A stretch of DNA of 64,000 nt, taken from assembly GCA_946800325.1 (NCBI GenBank), contig OX326961.1:52096793-52160792 (forward strand), read 5' to 3'. Source of the stretch: Luzula sylvatica. Lineage: Eukaryota > Streptophyta > Magnoliopsida > Poales > Juncaceae. The notes below the pieces were generated by a model. It was not told the origin of the DNA. It made no database searches and saw only the letters and a program-made list of their open reading frames with translations. Position 1 is the stretch's first letter. Each line of letters opens with the position of its first letter. Positions 43,551-55,770 of the stretch are shown here, in pieces. The translations under genes were made by a program, and so were the position numbers.

Positions 43551-45535
43551 TGGTCGACGGGTCTCTTGCCGGTGAGAAGCTCGAGGAGAACAACTCCATA
43601 ACTGTACACGTCACTTTTCACTAGTAAATGCCCCGTCATTGCATATTCTGGCGCCACATACCTGCGCCACATATATATCTTCATATCTTATGCTCAAAAA
43701 GTAAAAGAAAAAGAAAAAGAAATAAAATTTTAGTTCTTTTTTTTTTTTTTTTTTTCAAGAAAAAACAAACAACATATTTGGGTATGAGCTCATTTTTTTA
43801 ACTTTAATTTAATGTTCTAAATATCAAATAAAAAGACATGCTTTTAAAAATGAGAAAAAAAAAATGTTTCCAGTTTCCAGTTTCCTCTTTCATCTTTTTT
43901 CATTTGGCCAAATCAACATTATATATCCTTCATAATACAATAGTTATTGGAAGAAACAGAAAACGTATAATATACTATTAATAGAAATTATGATAGTTAA
44001 CATTGAAAATGGTATTTTTACCAGAAAAAATATACGTTGACCCATTTACAGAGTACCACGGTACCAATCACATGAACCGCGGTGCATTAACAGTGAGAAT
44101 AATATTAGCATTGAAAACGATATTTTGGTATTAAAATGATATATTGACATTGAAAATAATATATAATGCCATTAAAAAAATATATGAATATTAAAAAAAA
44201 CAGTATATTGGCAAAAACAATGATATATCGATTTAACATTAGAACATATTAATTCGCACCAAAAAATAATGTACTAACACTAAAGACAATATTTGCACCG
44301 CAAATGATATATTAATACAAAACGGTTTATGTTGAAAATTATATATTTATTGGCCGAAAATGTTATAATAATAATAATAATAAAACATAACACGGAAAAC
44401 AATTTGTTGACCTGTAAATTATTTATTGACACTTGAAAACAATAGTTGAGTGACGGCAAATAGTACATTTGCACTGAAGATGTATATATTTCTGATACCG
44501 AAAATAATATGTATATTATTAACATGCATTTTGATTCTCGAATTTAAAAATTAAAAAACTTGTTTTAAAAACAAAGAAACCGTGTTTCCTTTTTTTTTAA
44601 ACGGAAATAGTGCCAAGCAGGGCCCTTAGGATTTTGCTACAATCTGTTTCTTTAACTTATTTACTTGAATTACTTCCTTATTAAATGGTAAATGTGATGA
44701 ATTCCCCCCTGCAAAATAGATATTACGAGAAGGATAGATATGATATTTCCATGTATACAAGTCATGACTGAATAATTTCACTTTTGCATGGCATGCATGA
44801 TATTTTCCAAAATAATTTGCTTAAACAAAAAAATATATATAAAAGTTTCAAATACCCAAAATTGCCCATAACACAAGTGGAGAGATGGTTGCCTTGCCCT
44901 TCGGGCGCCTGTTTAGCAAGCCCAAAATCCGAAACCTTCGCATGGAAATCATTTTCCTGCAAAATATTCGAGGATTTGAAATCCCGGTGTATCACACACG
45001 GCTGGGAATCCTCGTGCAGGTACGCCAATCCTCTCGCTGCGTCCAGCGCAATTTTCATCCTCATTTCCCAATCCAATGCACAATTTTGCCCTAATGGCCC
45101 TATCACGTAGAAAATTTAATTACCAAAATAGCCCTAAATATAAATATAAAAAAATCATATATTACCGTGAAGCCAAGCTTCCAAGCTCCCATTAGGAACG
45201 AGTTCGTGACAGAGCAAGCTCCCCTCGCCCTCGTCCCTACTTGCAAAATACCCAACCAACTTGACCAAATTTCGATGATGCAATCTACTCAACATCTCCA
45301 CTTCCACCAAGAACTCTTTGTCGTCTTGGTGGCCCCCACTCATCAACCTCTTTATCGCGACAGCTGTACCGTCAGATAAAACTCCCTTGAAAACCTGCCC
45401 GAATCCGCCTTTGCCTAGAAGGTATGACGCGTCGAAGTTGTTGGTTGCGACGGTGAGTTCTTCGAAGGAGATGAATCGGTTCGAGGTGGGCCGTGGGAGG
45501 GAGCTCCGTGCTGACATGGTGTCACGAGCTGTCAC
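43551..45535 (-). pseudogene. Receptor-like Ser/Thr kinase, copy A, partial
   Basis: Three minus-strand exons remain: 45535-45166, 45099-44856 and 43661-43551 (truncated). They encode a kinase domain of the ALE2/At4g02010-like group: RFISFEELTVATNNF, glycine loop LGKGGFGQVFKG and VAIK lysine, then HRDFKSSN and [12 protein letters not shown]. The last part is VAPEYAMTG with [15 protein letters not shown]. Splice sites are consensus and the three pieces are in frame. The signal peptide, ectodomain and membrane segment are missing upstream of 45535, and the last exon is removed by a deletion ending at 43551. Such kinases act at the plasma membrane in epidermal and growth signalling. Kinase residues look intact, but the gene is incomplete at both ends. 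Confidence 0.9.
43735..44600. repeat. Kinase-A intron with poly-T and degenerate minisatellite
   Basis: A T-run at 43737-43757. From 43985 to 44530 an approximately 30-bp unit (ATATTNGCATTGAAAACAATA) repeats with heavy divergence. There is no gene. Confidence 0.55.
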
Positions 45536-45627
45536 TGGTTTACATGACAGGTTATTATAATAATTAATAAATCTTTTAGTTTAATGAATTATTATAATAT
45601 TGTATTCGTTATCTTAAAATAGTTATA

Positions 45628-45697
45628 ATGCTCAACATTGCAGCACCACGCTACTCGGCCACGTCACTCATTTCAATACTGACCGTCTGATTAAGAT
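45628..45697 (+). repeat. 70-bp direct repeat, left copy
   Basis: Matches 46819-46887 (CTCAACATTGC, CACTCATTTCAATACTGA, CGTCTGATTA). The two copies bracket 1.1 kb of leader-like DNA. Confidence 0.75.
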
Positions 45698-45799
45698 CGG
45701 ACGGCTGTAAAGCTCGCAAATTTGCATGGACTCGGTGCATGTGCACCGCGAGGCGAGTGAGCCAAAAAAACTCATTGACCATGATATGGTGGTTCTATT

Positions 45800-46020
45800 C
45801 AGAACATTGTCAAAATAACCCATATACCCCCTTCCTTCTCTCTCTTACGTCTCATTTCTTTCTCTTCTTTCCCCTGTGAAACCCCGGCTTTGTGAAACCC
45901 TAGCCGCGATTTCTCGTCGCGTGCCGTTGCGGCCATGCAACCTCCAACAACATGGCTTGCCATTATTGTACGGAACCTCTCTCTTTCGTTTCTTTTTTGC
46001 TTATGTTTCATTGCAGTTTT
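45800..46020 (+). other. CT-rich leader-like sequence
   Basis: TCTCTCTTACG and CCCTAGCCGCGATTTCTC segments followed by ATGGCTTGCC and TTTCATTGCAG. It resembles a plant 5' UTR and first intron, but no protein is recognised. Confidence 0.3.
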
Positions 46021-46023
46021 TTT

Positions 46024-46208
46024 CAATGTTTTAAATTGCGATATAGCGGTCCATTGCGCTTGAACAATAATTTACACATGATCCCCGATATTGCGTCATA
46101 TTGCGGCGATATTGCGGCGCTATATAGCAGGTTGCGGTGTTGCGTTTTGTGGATATTTATTGCGAATTGCGCTATTGCGGCGCAATTGCGCCGCAATTTA
46201 AATCATTG
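46024..46208. mobile_element. hAT-like foldback MITE, ATTGCGGCG family
   Basis: Ends CAATGTTTTAAATTGCG and CGCAATTTAAATCATTG are inverted repeats, flanked by 8-bp GTTTTTTT on both sides. The interior has ATTGCGGCG repeats and a perfect palindrome GCGGCGCAATTGCGCCGC. Confidence 0.8.
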
Positions 46209-46818
46209 GTTTTTTTTAGTGATGAATGTTTCTCGATTCGAGTTGCGGGGGCTGTTAAGTACGTGCTTTGTTCTCCATTTTTCTTATTCTTTTGTCGCGC
46301 CTGGTTTATCTTCTGATTATCTTCTTTTCTTGGTTTTGTGCTGATTTATGTTTTGTGTGATTCGGCTCTTCTTTATTGTTGTCTTTTGTTGTTCGTTCAG
46401 ATATGTTTGCCTGTTTGCTCCTCTTATTTAATATTTTCCTCTCCTAATTTTTTCCTGTTTCAGTGTGTGTGGGCCCACAATACAGTGATTCGCTGTGTGT
46501 CCCATGGAACCACTGATGACAGATTCACACTTTGAGGATTTGACTAGATTGTGTTTTGTTCTCTCTTTTCTCCTTTCTCTTTGTGCGATTTGGCTCTTCT
46601 TTGCTGTTTTCTTTTGTTTTGCATTCTGAGTTATAGCTATTTCAAGATTTTGGGACAACCTTGAAATTTTTATGGTTCTTAAAAATCTTGCTTTCACTGA
46701 ATATGGATCAAAATTGTTGTCTTGGGTTTGATTTAGATTTGCTTCCTCTAGAATTGGGTACGCGGATGGCTCATTTATTGCTCGCATTGAGCTCATCGAG
46801 CCTGATAAAAATAGATAT

Positions 46819-46887
46819 GATTCTCAACATTGCCACACCACCCTATTCGGCTATGTCACTCATTTCAATACTGATCGTCTGATTATT
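46819..46887 (+). repeat. 70-bp direct repeat, right copy
   Basis: See 45628-45697. Sequence between the copies shows no gene. Confidence 0.75.
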
Positions 46888-46919
46888 CTAGGATTTTCTC
46901 AAATTCTTCTGGTCTGGCT

Positions 46920-47135
46920 TTGGGATGTCATTTGTGCATGATTTGGTATTTGGGGTTGCCAAAGACTTTAGAATGTGATTTGTGCATCATTTGATATTTG
47001 GGGTTTCCCATGGTTTGGGATGTGATTTGGTATTTGGGTTTGCCGAGTCTGATTATGTTGTTTATTTGGGTCTTTGCGGTCTTGCGGTTATTTGGATATG
47101 ATTGTGCATGATTTGGCATTTGGTTCAGCTTATTC
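46920..47135 (+). repeat. Degenerate GATTTGGTATTTGGG repeats
   Basis: Four or five copies of a unit of about 40-60 bp with TGTGCATGATTTGGYATTTGG. Confidence 0.6.
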
Positions 47136-48180
47136 TCGCTCCGTTTATGTTTTCTTCTCTACTTTATGCTTCTGATGCCTCTCGAAATTTGTATCGTTCA
47201 AAAAAAAAGATCGATGATTGTTTGAATTGGGCCTGGTATGGTGTTGGTACGGATTTCAGTCTTTCCTATTTGCTTCGCTTGGATATGCTTTGGCTTATCT
47301 TGATCTGGATTTCTTCCCTCTTAATTCATAATTCTGTGACGAAACTACAATTAGGAACATATACGAACAAATAAGAACATATATTCCGAGAATAAATTTG
47401 AATTTTAGAGGGAAGACGTCTCGGATTTCACGAGTCACTGCACCTAGAAACATCTTGGATGGTTCATCAGAAATTGAGAAGCACGCGTTCTTTATTTGAG
47501 CGAAAGAAAATATTTAGATTCAAGACTTCTCTCTACCGGCAAAGAAGGGGCCCGCAATTGAAGGGCGGCTGGCTGGCCCGGGATGGATGCGAGGCGGGTC
47601 CCCCGATGTGGTTCTGAGATGGAGTTAATGCGGGTACGTGCTGGAAGTGGGTCTCGGAGGGGTGTGAGGCTGGCTGAAGCGGGGCCTGGACGGGTGGCAG
47701 GCACGTGGGAGACGACTTCTCCAGCTTAATGGGGTAATTAATGAATTCATTTATCAATATATTTGTAACTTTTAAAATTTATTTCTTTTGATTATTTTAG
47801 GAGATTAATTCATTTTTGATCTAATATTTTTCATTTATGTAGGTCGTGGCTCTTAATCGGCCAGACATTTGCTTATCGGGAGGATGTTCCTTTCGAGAAG
47901 AGAAACGAAGGAAGCGCTGGAGTCTGTTCGGACAAGAGAAACGAAGGAGACCCGAAAGCGAGCTCGCGCCAAACCAGAAATGAACTAACCCTAGAAAAGG
48001 CTCGGAAAGGCGGATTGTGAGTGAAAGTGAGACGACAACAAGGTGAAGGTGAAATTGCATTTGGTCTAGAATAACTATGTATTTTGCTTGCTCTCTTTCC
48101 AACTTTGACAAGGACTAAAATGTAATTATTATTTTTTGTAGGTCTGTTTATGCTGGCTTAGGTGAAATTACATAGGAGCC
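47136..48180. other. Unidentified region with a GC-rich patch
   Basis: GC-rich 47530-47720 and 47840-48010 sit in AT-rich DNA; GAGAAACGAAGGA occurs twice near 47900-47950. Reading frames show no recognisable domain. Possibly captured gene pieces inside a Helitron that ends at 48776. Confidence 0.3.
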
Positions 48181-48748
48181 CGAATTTTTGTGCGCAAAAA
48201 TAGTCGTCCAATTTTCAAAATCGATCAGGTCCCACAGAAAGAATGCGAAACAAAGAGATACACTTCGCGAACATGCCCCTGCATACATTGTTTCGATCTC
48301 TTTTATTATGTCTTTAAAGTAAGTTATTATATTAATTTCAAATTCTATTTTCTGTTTCAATTTTTTTATTCAAGCACATTCATCATTATAAAGTTTTTAA
48401 TTCAAATTAGGTTTTGTGCTGCACAAGATAGGCTGAGATGCTTCCAATATGCTTTTAAATTTGGTTTTTGGTTCTTAATTCAAAACTTAGCGAAATTAGC
48501 CATTTATGTAGTGTATTATCCGGTATTAATTTACTTCTTATGTGACGTATATGTTTTATTTTTAATATGGCTCCAAATCAACATTTTGAATTTTTATGAT
48601 GGTTCTTTAATGCTAATATTTGAACTTTTATGATGTTTAATTTTTCTTACAACAATAATTATGAAGACTTTGACTGTTATTAATTGTGTATATTTGTCTA
48701 AAATACTAAATGTGTAGTGGTTCGATTGAAAACAAAGTTAAAAATGAC

Positions 48749-48776
48749 TCGCGCATGTGCGCGAGGGTTTCGCTAG
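48749..48776 (+). repeat. Helitron 3' terminus
   Basis: A perfect hairpin CTCGCGCA-TG-TGCGCGAG, then GGTTTCG, then CTAG, with T at 48777. The 5' end was not located. Confidence 0.82.
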
Positions 48777-49560
48777 TGCAGGATAAAGTTGTACCAGTTT
48801 CGGGATCTTGGTCGTCCGATACGTTCTTTGATTTACCATACGAACATGCGCAAATTATCATGATGACCACGAAAATTACAATAAGAAGACCAACACATAC
48901 TCCAATAATAATAAGTAATTTTTTTTATCAAAATATAGTGGGTTCTTAAATCCCAGTTCTGTTACTTAATAGAACATTAAATTTTTCAAAAAGTCTTCAT
49001 GTCCCGAATCATTTTACTATTTCATTCCAGAAAACTTAATTTATATGCATTTTATTTGCATTTGGGCTTGGGGCCCAATATAACATGCATGTTAAAAAAA
49101 TACTTCAGTAATACTTGGGAATTAGATTCATGCACTCTAGCATTTCTCAAACTGCATTTACTAACATAATAAAAATAGACTTGACCAATGAAATAGACTA
49201 ATATGGAAAATATCACCACAATATTCCATCAATTTCCTCCCGCAGGAAATTCCAATACAGATATTGTATATTCCCTTCTCCATCATCTCATAATACTTTT
49301 CTCCATATTCATTACTTCTTTTTTGAAATGCCAGAAAACAGAATCATTTTAAAGTCCATTAATTAACATTCATTTCCGAGTTAAATAAAAACCCTGGAAT
49401 GAAATTCCAAGGTAATCATAACCCATGAATCAAGAATTAAAATCCCCCTTTACGTTACCACCTTCCGACAAAACATTTATCTCCTTAATTTCTCATTTTA
49501 TTACAATATCTTCTTTTAAACCGTCTTCCTCTTTTCCCCTATGGCCCTATCATTCGATCT
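48777..49560. other. AT-rich spacer without gene
   Basis: I see nothing coding or strongly repeated here. Confidence 0.5.
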
Positions 49561-49563
49561 CCA

Positions 49564-50145
49564 TTATTGAACTACTGCTCCTCCTCCTCCCCTAGGCCCT
49601 ACTCCACTATCTTCATCATCTTCAGGCTGCACTGGCTTCTTTGCATAAGCCTTTTTTATTAGCTTCCAATCTTGAAGTATTAAATTAATTACCCTCCATT
49701 CAGACAAATTAGAATTTTGAAAAATCCGTCGACATCTCTCCTTCCATAAATGAAAAATCAGTAAGCCAATTATTTGTTTTAATTCCATTGAAGCTTGTAG
49801 AAAAAGAAAAAAAATTACAAATGGATCTGGATTTGGATGCAGATGTAGATTCAATAATCCATTAGCCTTCAACCAAAAAGATTGAATATATAAGCACTGA
49901 GTTAAGAGGTGTGTAACAGATTCTTCATTGTTCTTACATAAAGCATATTGATTTGCTAAAATCCATTTTTTTTTTCAAATTATCCATAATAGAAATCTTA
50001 TTTTGGGCAATTAACCATAAAAAAAATATGTATCATTCTAGGTATTTTAATCTTCCAAATTAATTTCAATTCCTCTCTATTGATTTCTGATAAATATTTA
50101 TAACAATTACTAACTTCAAATTTTATTTTTGAGGTACCCATCCAT
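49564..50145 (-). pseudogene. LINE reverse transcriptase C-terminal zinc domain remnant
   Basis: The minus strand encodes W-x2-KIPRMIHIFFLWLIAQNKIS, then LCKNNEESVTHLLTQC, then a tail with FHLWKERCRRIFQN. This order (FLW-L, C-x-C...H-x3-C, W-x-x-R-N-R) is that of the zf-RVT and C-terminal region of plant L1-like LINE ORF2. The last 102 codons (49564-49872) are open; upstream the frame is disturbed near 49970. No endonuclease or RT core is present, as expected for a 5'-truncated LINE. Confidence 0.8.
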
Positions 50146-50169
50146 TGGAATGTATATTTGAGGTTCTAA

Positions 50170-50535
50170 TTTTGAACCAGGAGAGTTTACTCACCCTCTT
50201 ATTTTGAACATATATTTGAGGCTCATCATGAAACCACATCATCACGCTTATCATGATTATTAACTATTATATTGTATGACGTGGGTTCATCACACACATT
50301 AATATTATATTTGATCATTTAAGCCATGCATTTTGTATGACTATTTTTATGTATTAATTTGAATCATTAGATATAGTGATGTGCTTTAATCTCAATCATT
50401 AATTTTTTGTTAGATTTTTTGAAAATCATATTTTGTGTAGTCATTTATGTGTCAATATTTTACACCATGTTTTAAGCATTCTTAGAAATCCACATCATCC
50501 TACATTAATGATGTTGCCTATTATTATTGGGCACT
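50170..50535 (+). mobile_element. Helitron 5'-region fragment
   Basis: Homologous to 26440-26720 and the minus strand of 55520-55770, starting at TTTACTCACCCTCTTATTTTG. It ends where the MITE at 50546 begins; no 3' end is assigned. Confidence 0.5.
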
Positions 50536-50545
50536 GGATATTGTT

Positions 50546-51074
50546 CTATGTTGCACGGATACGGGTACGAGTATCGTATCCGATACGATACGGATACGGC
50601 GATACGGCATTTTTTGAAAATTCTAGGATACGATACGTCATATATGTATATTATTTAATATTATTTTAATATAGTTAATATATATATTTAAATAATTTTA
50701 TTAAATTATTATAAAAATTAAGATGTTGTAATATCGATTTGGATATTTTACGAATAAATAAAATAAAAAATATGTGATGTAAAATACTATTGAATAGTAA
50801 AAGTATTAGGTATTTTTAAATTGGACAAAAAAACAAAAAACAATGGGTCAGTCGTATCGGAACCGTATCCTGCCGTATCGGAACCGTATCCAGCCGTATC
50901 GGAAACGTATCGTGCCGTATCGGAAACGTATCGGTCCAAATTTATATACTAAAATAGTCCGATACGCCACGTGGCGTATCGGATACGTATCGGTGCCGTA
51001 TCGGTGGCGTATCCGTATCCGATACGTATCCGATACGGGTACGGTTCGTTTTTTGAAGTATCCGCGCAACATAG
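50546..51074. mobile_element. hAT-like foldback MITE, GTATCC family, 529 bp
   Basis: Ends CTATGTTGCACGGATACG and CGCGCAACATAG form inverted repeats, flanked by perfect 8-bp ATATTGTT (50538-50545 and 51075-51082). The interior is built from CGTATCGGATACG-type palindromes (GTATCGGAACC, CCGTATCGG). A second copy is at 30710-30954. Confidence 0.88.
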
Positions 51075-51082
51075 ATATTGTT

Positions 51083-52430
51083 TCATTAATCTCTCTTTCA
51101 TCCAATTATTTGCCCATAGGTTAATTTTAGTCCCATTTCTAGTAAGGAATTTAGTATTTTCTCTAAAGATCTTCAATAATTTAATAATGTCATTCCGGAA
51201 ATAGAACAGTTTTTGGTCATTATTATAATCTAGTAAAAATATGTAAAATATGAAAAGAAAAAAAAATGAATTAGTAAAAAATGGTTGTGTTTAATATTCC
51301 AAACTATATTGCCTTAAATATGTAAAAAATGAAAATAAAATCGACCTCTGGAAATTACAAATAGATGAATTGGGATTTTATATATCATTCAGCAACAAGA
51401 AAAAACAGGGACACGGTATTGCCCAAAGTAAAAATATTTTGGATACTATTTTTCTCATATTTGTAGTTTAGAAAAAAACAATATAATAATTGTTAATTAC
51501 TAAAAAGTTGGGGAGTTTTCCATAATATTGAAAAAACAGGGATATCCAGTGATACATATATATATTTTGGGTACTCTTTTTTCTCAAGGTTTAGATTTTT
51601 TTTTTCTATGATATGAAAAAAAAGCTTGGGTTTTTTTTGGGAATAAATTGTTGGATAATTTTAAGGAGAATAGGACGAAGAAGAAAAAAAATTCTTAATA
51701 TTTCTTTTCATTTTATTTTTATTATCGATTACAAATACAAATGAGTACCTATTTATATATCCAGTGATACATGTATACATGAATCGGGATCACATTAATT
51801 TATAGTCATTAACTCACACTAATTCTCAAGTAAAGCCAACAGACTCATGACTCAGTGATTGGTTGTGAAACACAAAAAATGATATGTTGTGAGAGATTGT
51901 GGATTCGAGTCTCATTGACATCAATGGATGAATGACTACCGAGCTTTTTCCATTTACTCTGGTTTTTTTTAATTCTCAAGTAAATAATTCATAATCCTAA
52001 GCAATGAATACATGTATTACAACTCGAAATGTGCAATATTTCACACTTATACAAAAAATAAGAAAAGCATGCATCTAATTAATATTAAATTTAATATAAA
52101 CATTCAACATTCCTTCTTAAACTTAATTCTTTGTTATTCCAAGCATTATTCACAACTTGATAAAAATATCATGCTTGAGCGATTTCGTGAAGACAATTTT
52201 GATCTGAAGTCTTCGCGTATTTCATCTTGACTTCATACTAAATTAGGATTTGGAAAATTGTTCAAAAATGAAAAGAGAACATTGTTAATTTTTTTGAAAA
52301 TGTCTTTTGTGAATAATTAAGGTTTTTTGAAATTTTTCGTTTTTTTATGGTGTGTGGTGTGGTGAATAGTATATTGCTTGGCAATTAATTTTTCATTTGG
52401 GGAAAAATAGTTACTAAATTTATGTATATT
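51083..52430. other. AT-rich spacer
   Basis: No gene. 51282-51375 is repeated at the right window edge (63895-64000). Confidence 0.5.
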
Positions 52431-52869
52431 TAGATCTCCTTAGTGACAATGATATCCGAGTTGTTCGAAAATATACAACTATTTGAGTTAAATAAAGGGG
52501 TTTGTTATGCCCCCTCACAACCCCTTGATATAGAGTTTTGATGCGTCAATTGAGACTGTTTTAAGAAATTGATTGGATTGATTAATCCTCAAATTAATAT
52601 TTAATTCAATTGAATCAAAAATAAATTAATTAATATAATTAAGTATCCTCGATTGACGTATCAGGTATGAGGGCTCAATATATTTTTCCTTAAATAAAGT
52701 ATTAAATAAACTATAGGTGTTATATGGACAAATCAATAATTAATCCTACTACTGAGTAAAATAAAATACAATCCCATCCGATTAGTTAATAAGACGAAAT
52801 ACATGATGCTGCCAACTGGCTACAGTTAACCTTTTTCAAAGATAAATATAAACTAAGGATAATTAGGAT

Positions 52870-53113
52870 AATTATACCATGCCCCTCAAATTCTCCCAAA
52901 CATCCTATATATCACTAATTAACAATTAATTAATATGGTAATTAACAAAAATACACTCCATTAATGATTAATTGATATTGATTAAGAATTGTTAATTCGT
53001 ATGTACTTTAATTACATATCAATTAATCGTTAATATAATGTCTTTTTGTTAATTAGCATGTTAATTAATTGCTAATTGGTGATATAGAGGATGTCGGGGG
53101 GAATTTGAGGGGC
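52870..53113. mobile_element. Foldback MITE, GCCCCTCAAATTC family
   Basis: Arms of about 90 bp: GCCCCTCAAATTC, ACATCC, TATATCAC and AATTAATTAA on the left are inverted on the right, ending GAATTTGAGGGGC. A second copy starts at about 53131 and is completed after the Helitron at about 55770-55805. Confidence 0.75.
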
Positions 53114-53349
53114 ACCATATATGACCTTAGATAATTATATCATGTCTCTCATTTTCCCATCACAACTTATATATCACCAATTAATCATTAATTGAGGATT
53201 AATTAACATAGTCATTAACAAAAGTACGTCCGATTAACAGTTAATTAATATTAATTAAGAAGTGTTAATGTATATGTATTTGAATTATATACTAATTAAT
53301 TGTGAATGAAGTATTTTTTTTGTTAATCACTTCAATAATTAATCATTAA

Positions 53350-55770
53350 TTAGGAGATTACCCGCGCTTCGCTGCGATTTTGTTTCATTTGTTTTATCAT
53401 ACACGTAATATATACACATAATATATAGTTATGATTTTCTGGGATCGAATATAAGACTTTATGAAAATAAATATCATATTGATTAAGGAAGTTTGATGAT
53501 GACAAAATTATTGTACTATTTTTTAATATGACACATTGCGAAATATTTATTTAGTATTTTAATGCAACACATACAAAAAAAAAATGTCACTACAAAATAA
53601 TAAACAATATGCGTGGATATAAACAAAAATCAAACCATATGATATTTTAAATTTTCATATTTAAAATTAAGAATAATAACATTATAAAAGTTTAAAAATA
53701 TTATTTCTGTCTGATAAATTTGAAGTTTCAAGTTTATTATTGAAAAATATTATATAAGTTAAAGAAATTATTTGTATTTAGTAAATAAATATCTTTCATT
53801 ATTATTTTTTAAAGATTAACATGAAACTGTTTTGTGTACAAATACAAATATAACATAATTGTTTTAAAAATAATAATTATTATTAGGATGTGCAAATTTT
53901 TTCTATTATATTTTTAGAAATAATAATAACAAGGATTACAAGTCATTAATGTAATTATATTTATTTTTATATCTTTTTTACACAATTTTTTTCATAATTT
54001 TAAGTTAGAGAAAAATATTGAATATATGATAATAACATACTTAGTAGTATGTGCAATTTTTTTAAATTATAGTTTTATTAATAATAATAATAAATAGTCT
54101 TACGAGTCATTAATATAATTATATTTATTTTTATATCTTTTTTTACATAATTGTTTTCATAATTTTAAGTTAAAGAAAAGTATTAAATATATAAGATAAA
54201 ATTCCATCGAATATATTTCTTAATATTTTTAAATTATATTATGAAAATATTAACAATATTTGTTGTATGTTTTATTATATTATATATTAATTTATTAGTT
54301 TATTAATGTTAGATATTTAAACTTTTCACATTCTATTGATATTCACAATTGATCATGTATCATATTGTAAAAAATTCAAAATTAAATACAACCGGTCCAA
54401 CATGAACCTAACAAATAATACTTTGACACGTCGTCAGTGTAATATATTGCTTCATTTGTTTTACCATATACGTAATATATACACATAATATATAATTATG
54501 ATTTTTCGGGATCGAATATAAGACTTTATGAAAATAAATATCTTGTTAATTAAGGAAGTTTGATGGTGACAAAATTATTATACTATTTTTGAATATGATA
54601 CTTTGCGAAATATTTATGTAGTACTTTAATGCAACACATACAAAAATAAATCAATGTCACTATAAAATAATAAAGCAACATGCATGGACATAAACAAAAA
54701 TCAAACCATATGATATTTTAAATTTTCATATCTAAAATTAAGAATAATAACATTGTAAAAGTTTAAAAATATTATTTCTGTCCGATAAATTTTAAGTTTC
54801 ATGTTTATTATTGAAAAATATTATATAAGTTAAAGAAATTATTTGTATTTAGTAAATAAATATATATCATTATTTTTTTTTAAAGATTAACATGAAATTG
54901 TTTTAAATACAAATACAAATATAACATAATTATTTAAAAAAAAATAATAATAATTAGGATGTGCAATTTTTTTCTATTATATTTTTAAAAATAATAATAA
55001 TAAGGATTACAAGTCATTAATATAATTATATTTATTTTTATAACTTTTTTACATAATTGTTTTCATAATTTTATGTTAGAGAAAAATATTGAATATATGA
55101 TAATAACATACTTATGAGTATGTGCAATTTTTTTCAATTATAGTTTTAATTATAATAATAATAATTAGTCTTCAGGTCATTAATGTAATTGGATTTTTTT
55201 TTATATCTTTTTTTACATAATTGTATTCATAATTCTAAGTTAGAGAGAAATATTAAATATATGATAATATCGATCTCAAAATAAATATAAATTTTCAGCG
55301 AATATATTTCTTAATTTTTTTAAATTATATTATGAAAATACTAACAATATTTGATGTATGTTTTATTATATTATGTATTGACTTATTAATTTATTAATGT
55401 TACATATTTAAACTCTTCACATTATATTTGTATTCACAATTGATCATGTATCATATTGTGAAAAAATTCAAAATCAAATACAACCAGTTCAACATGAACC
55501 TAACAAATAATATTTTGATACGTCATGAGTGTAAGTTGATGTGGTCTTCTAAAATTGCTTAAAACTATGTAGGAAATAAGGAACACATAAATATCTACAA
55601 ATAACACATAACCACACAAAATCAAAGGTTAATCTATGATTCATATGTTGTCACATATCCTAATATAATGGTCGAAATAATTGTGATGATATGACATGAA
55701 CTGCGATGAATCGACATAAAGAGATTGCATAAAAATGAGTCCAAAATAAAAGGGTTGTAAATTAGGGAAC
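53350..55770 (-). mobile_element. Helitron on minus strand (5' end approximate)
   Basis: Read on the minus strand, the 3' end is CGCAGCGAAGCGCGGG, then TAATCTC and CTAA, followed by T (A at 53349 on plus). It sits inside a MITE copy. The 5' region (55520-55770) matches 26440-26720. No Rep/helicase. The body is a 1.07-kb tandem duplication. Confidence 0.75.
53381..55534. repeat. 1.07-kb tandem duplication within Helitron
   Basis: Copy 1 is 53381-54443 and copy 2 is 54448-55534, aligned from TTCATTTGTTTTA to ACGTC...GTGTAA with roughly 10% differences and small indels. Confidence 0.9.

Noticed and set aside
47492..47757. GC-rich minus-strand frames
   Set aside because: Pro/Ala/Arg-rich with no recognisable domain; insufficient support for a gene.
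50843..51204. Frames in the GTATCC MITE
   Set aside because: Translations of palindromic repeats on both strands.
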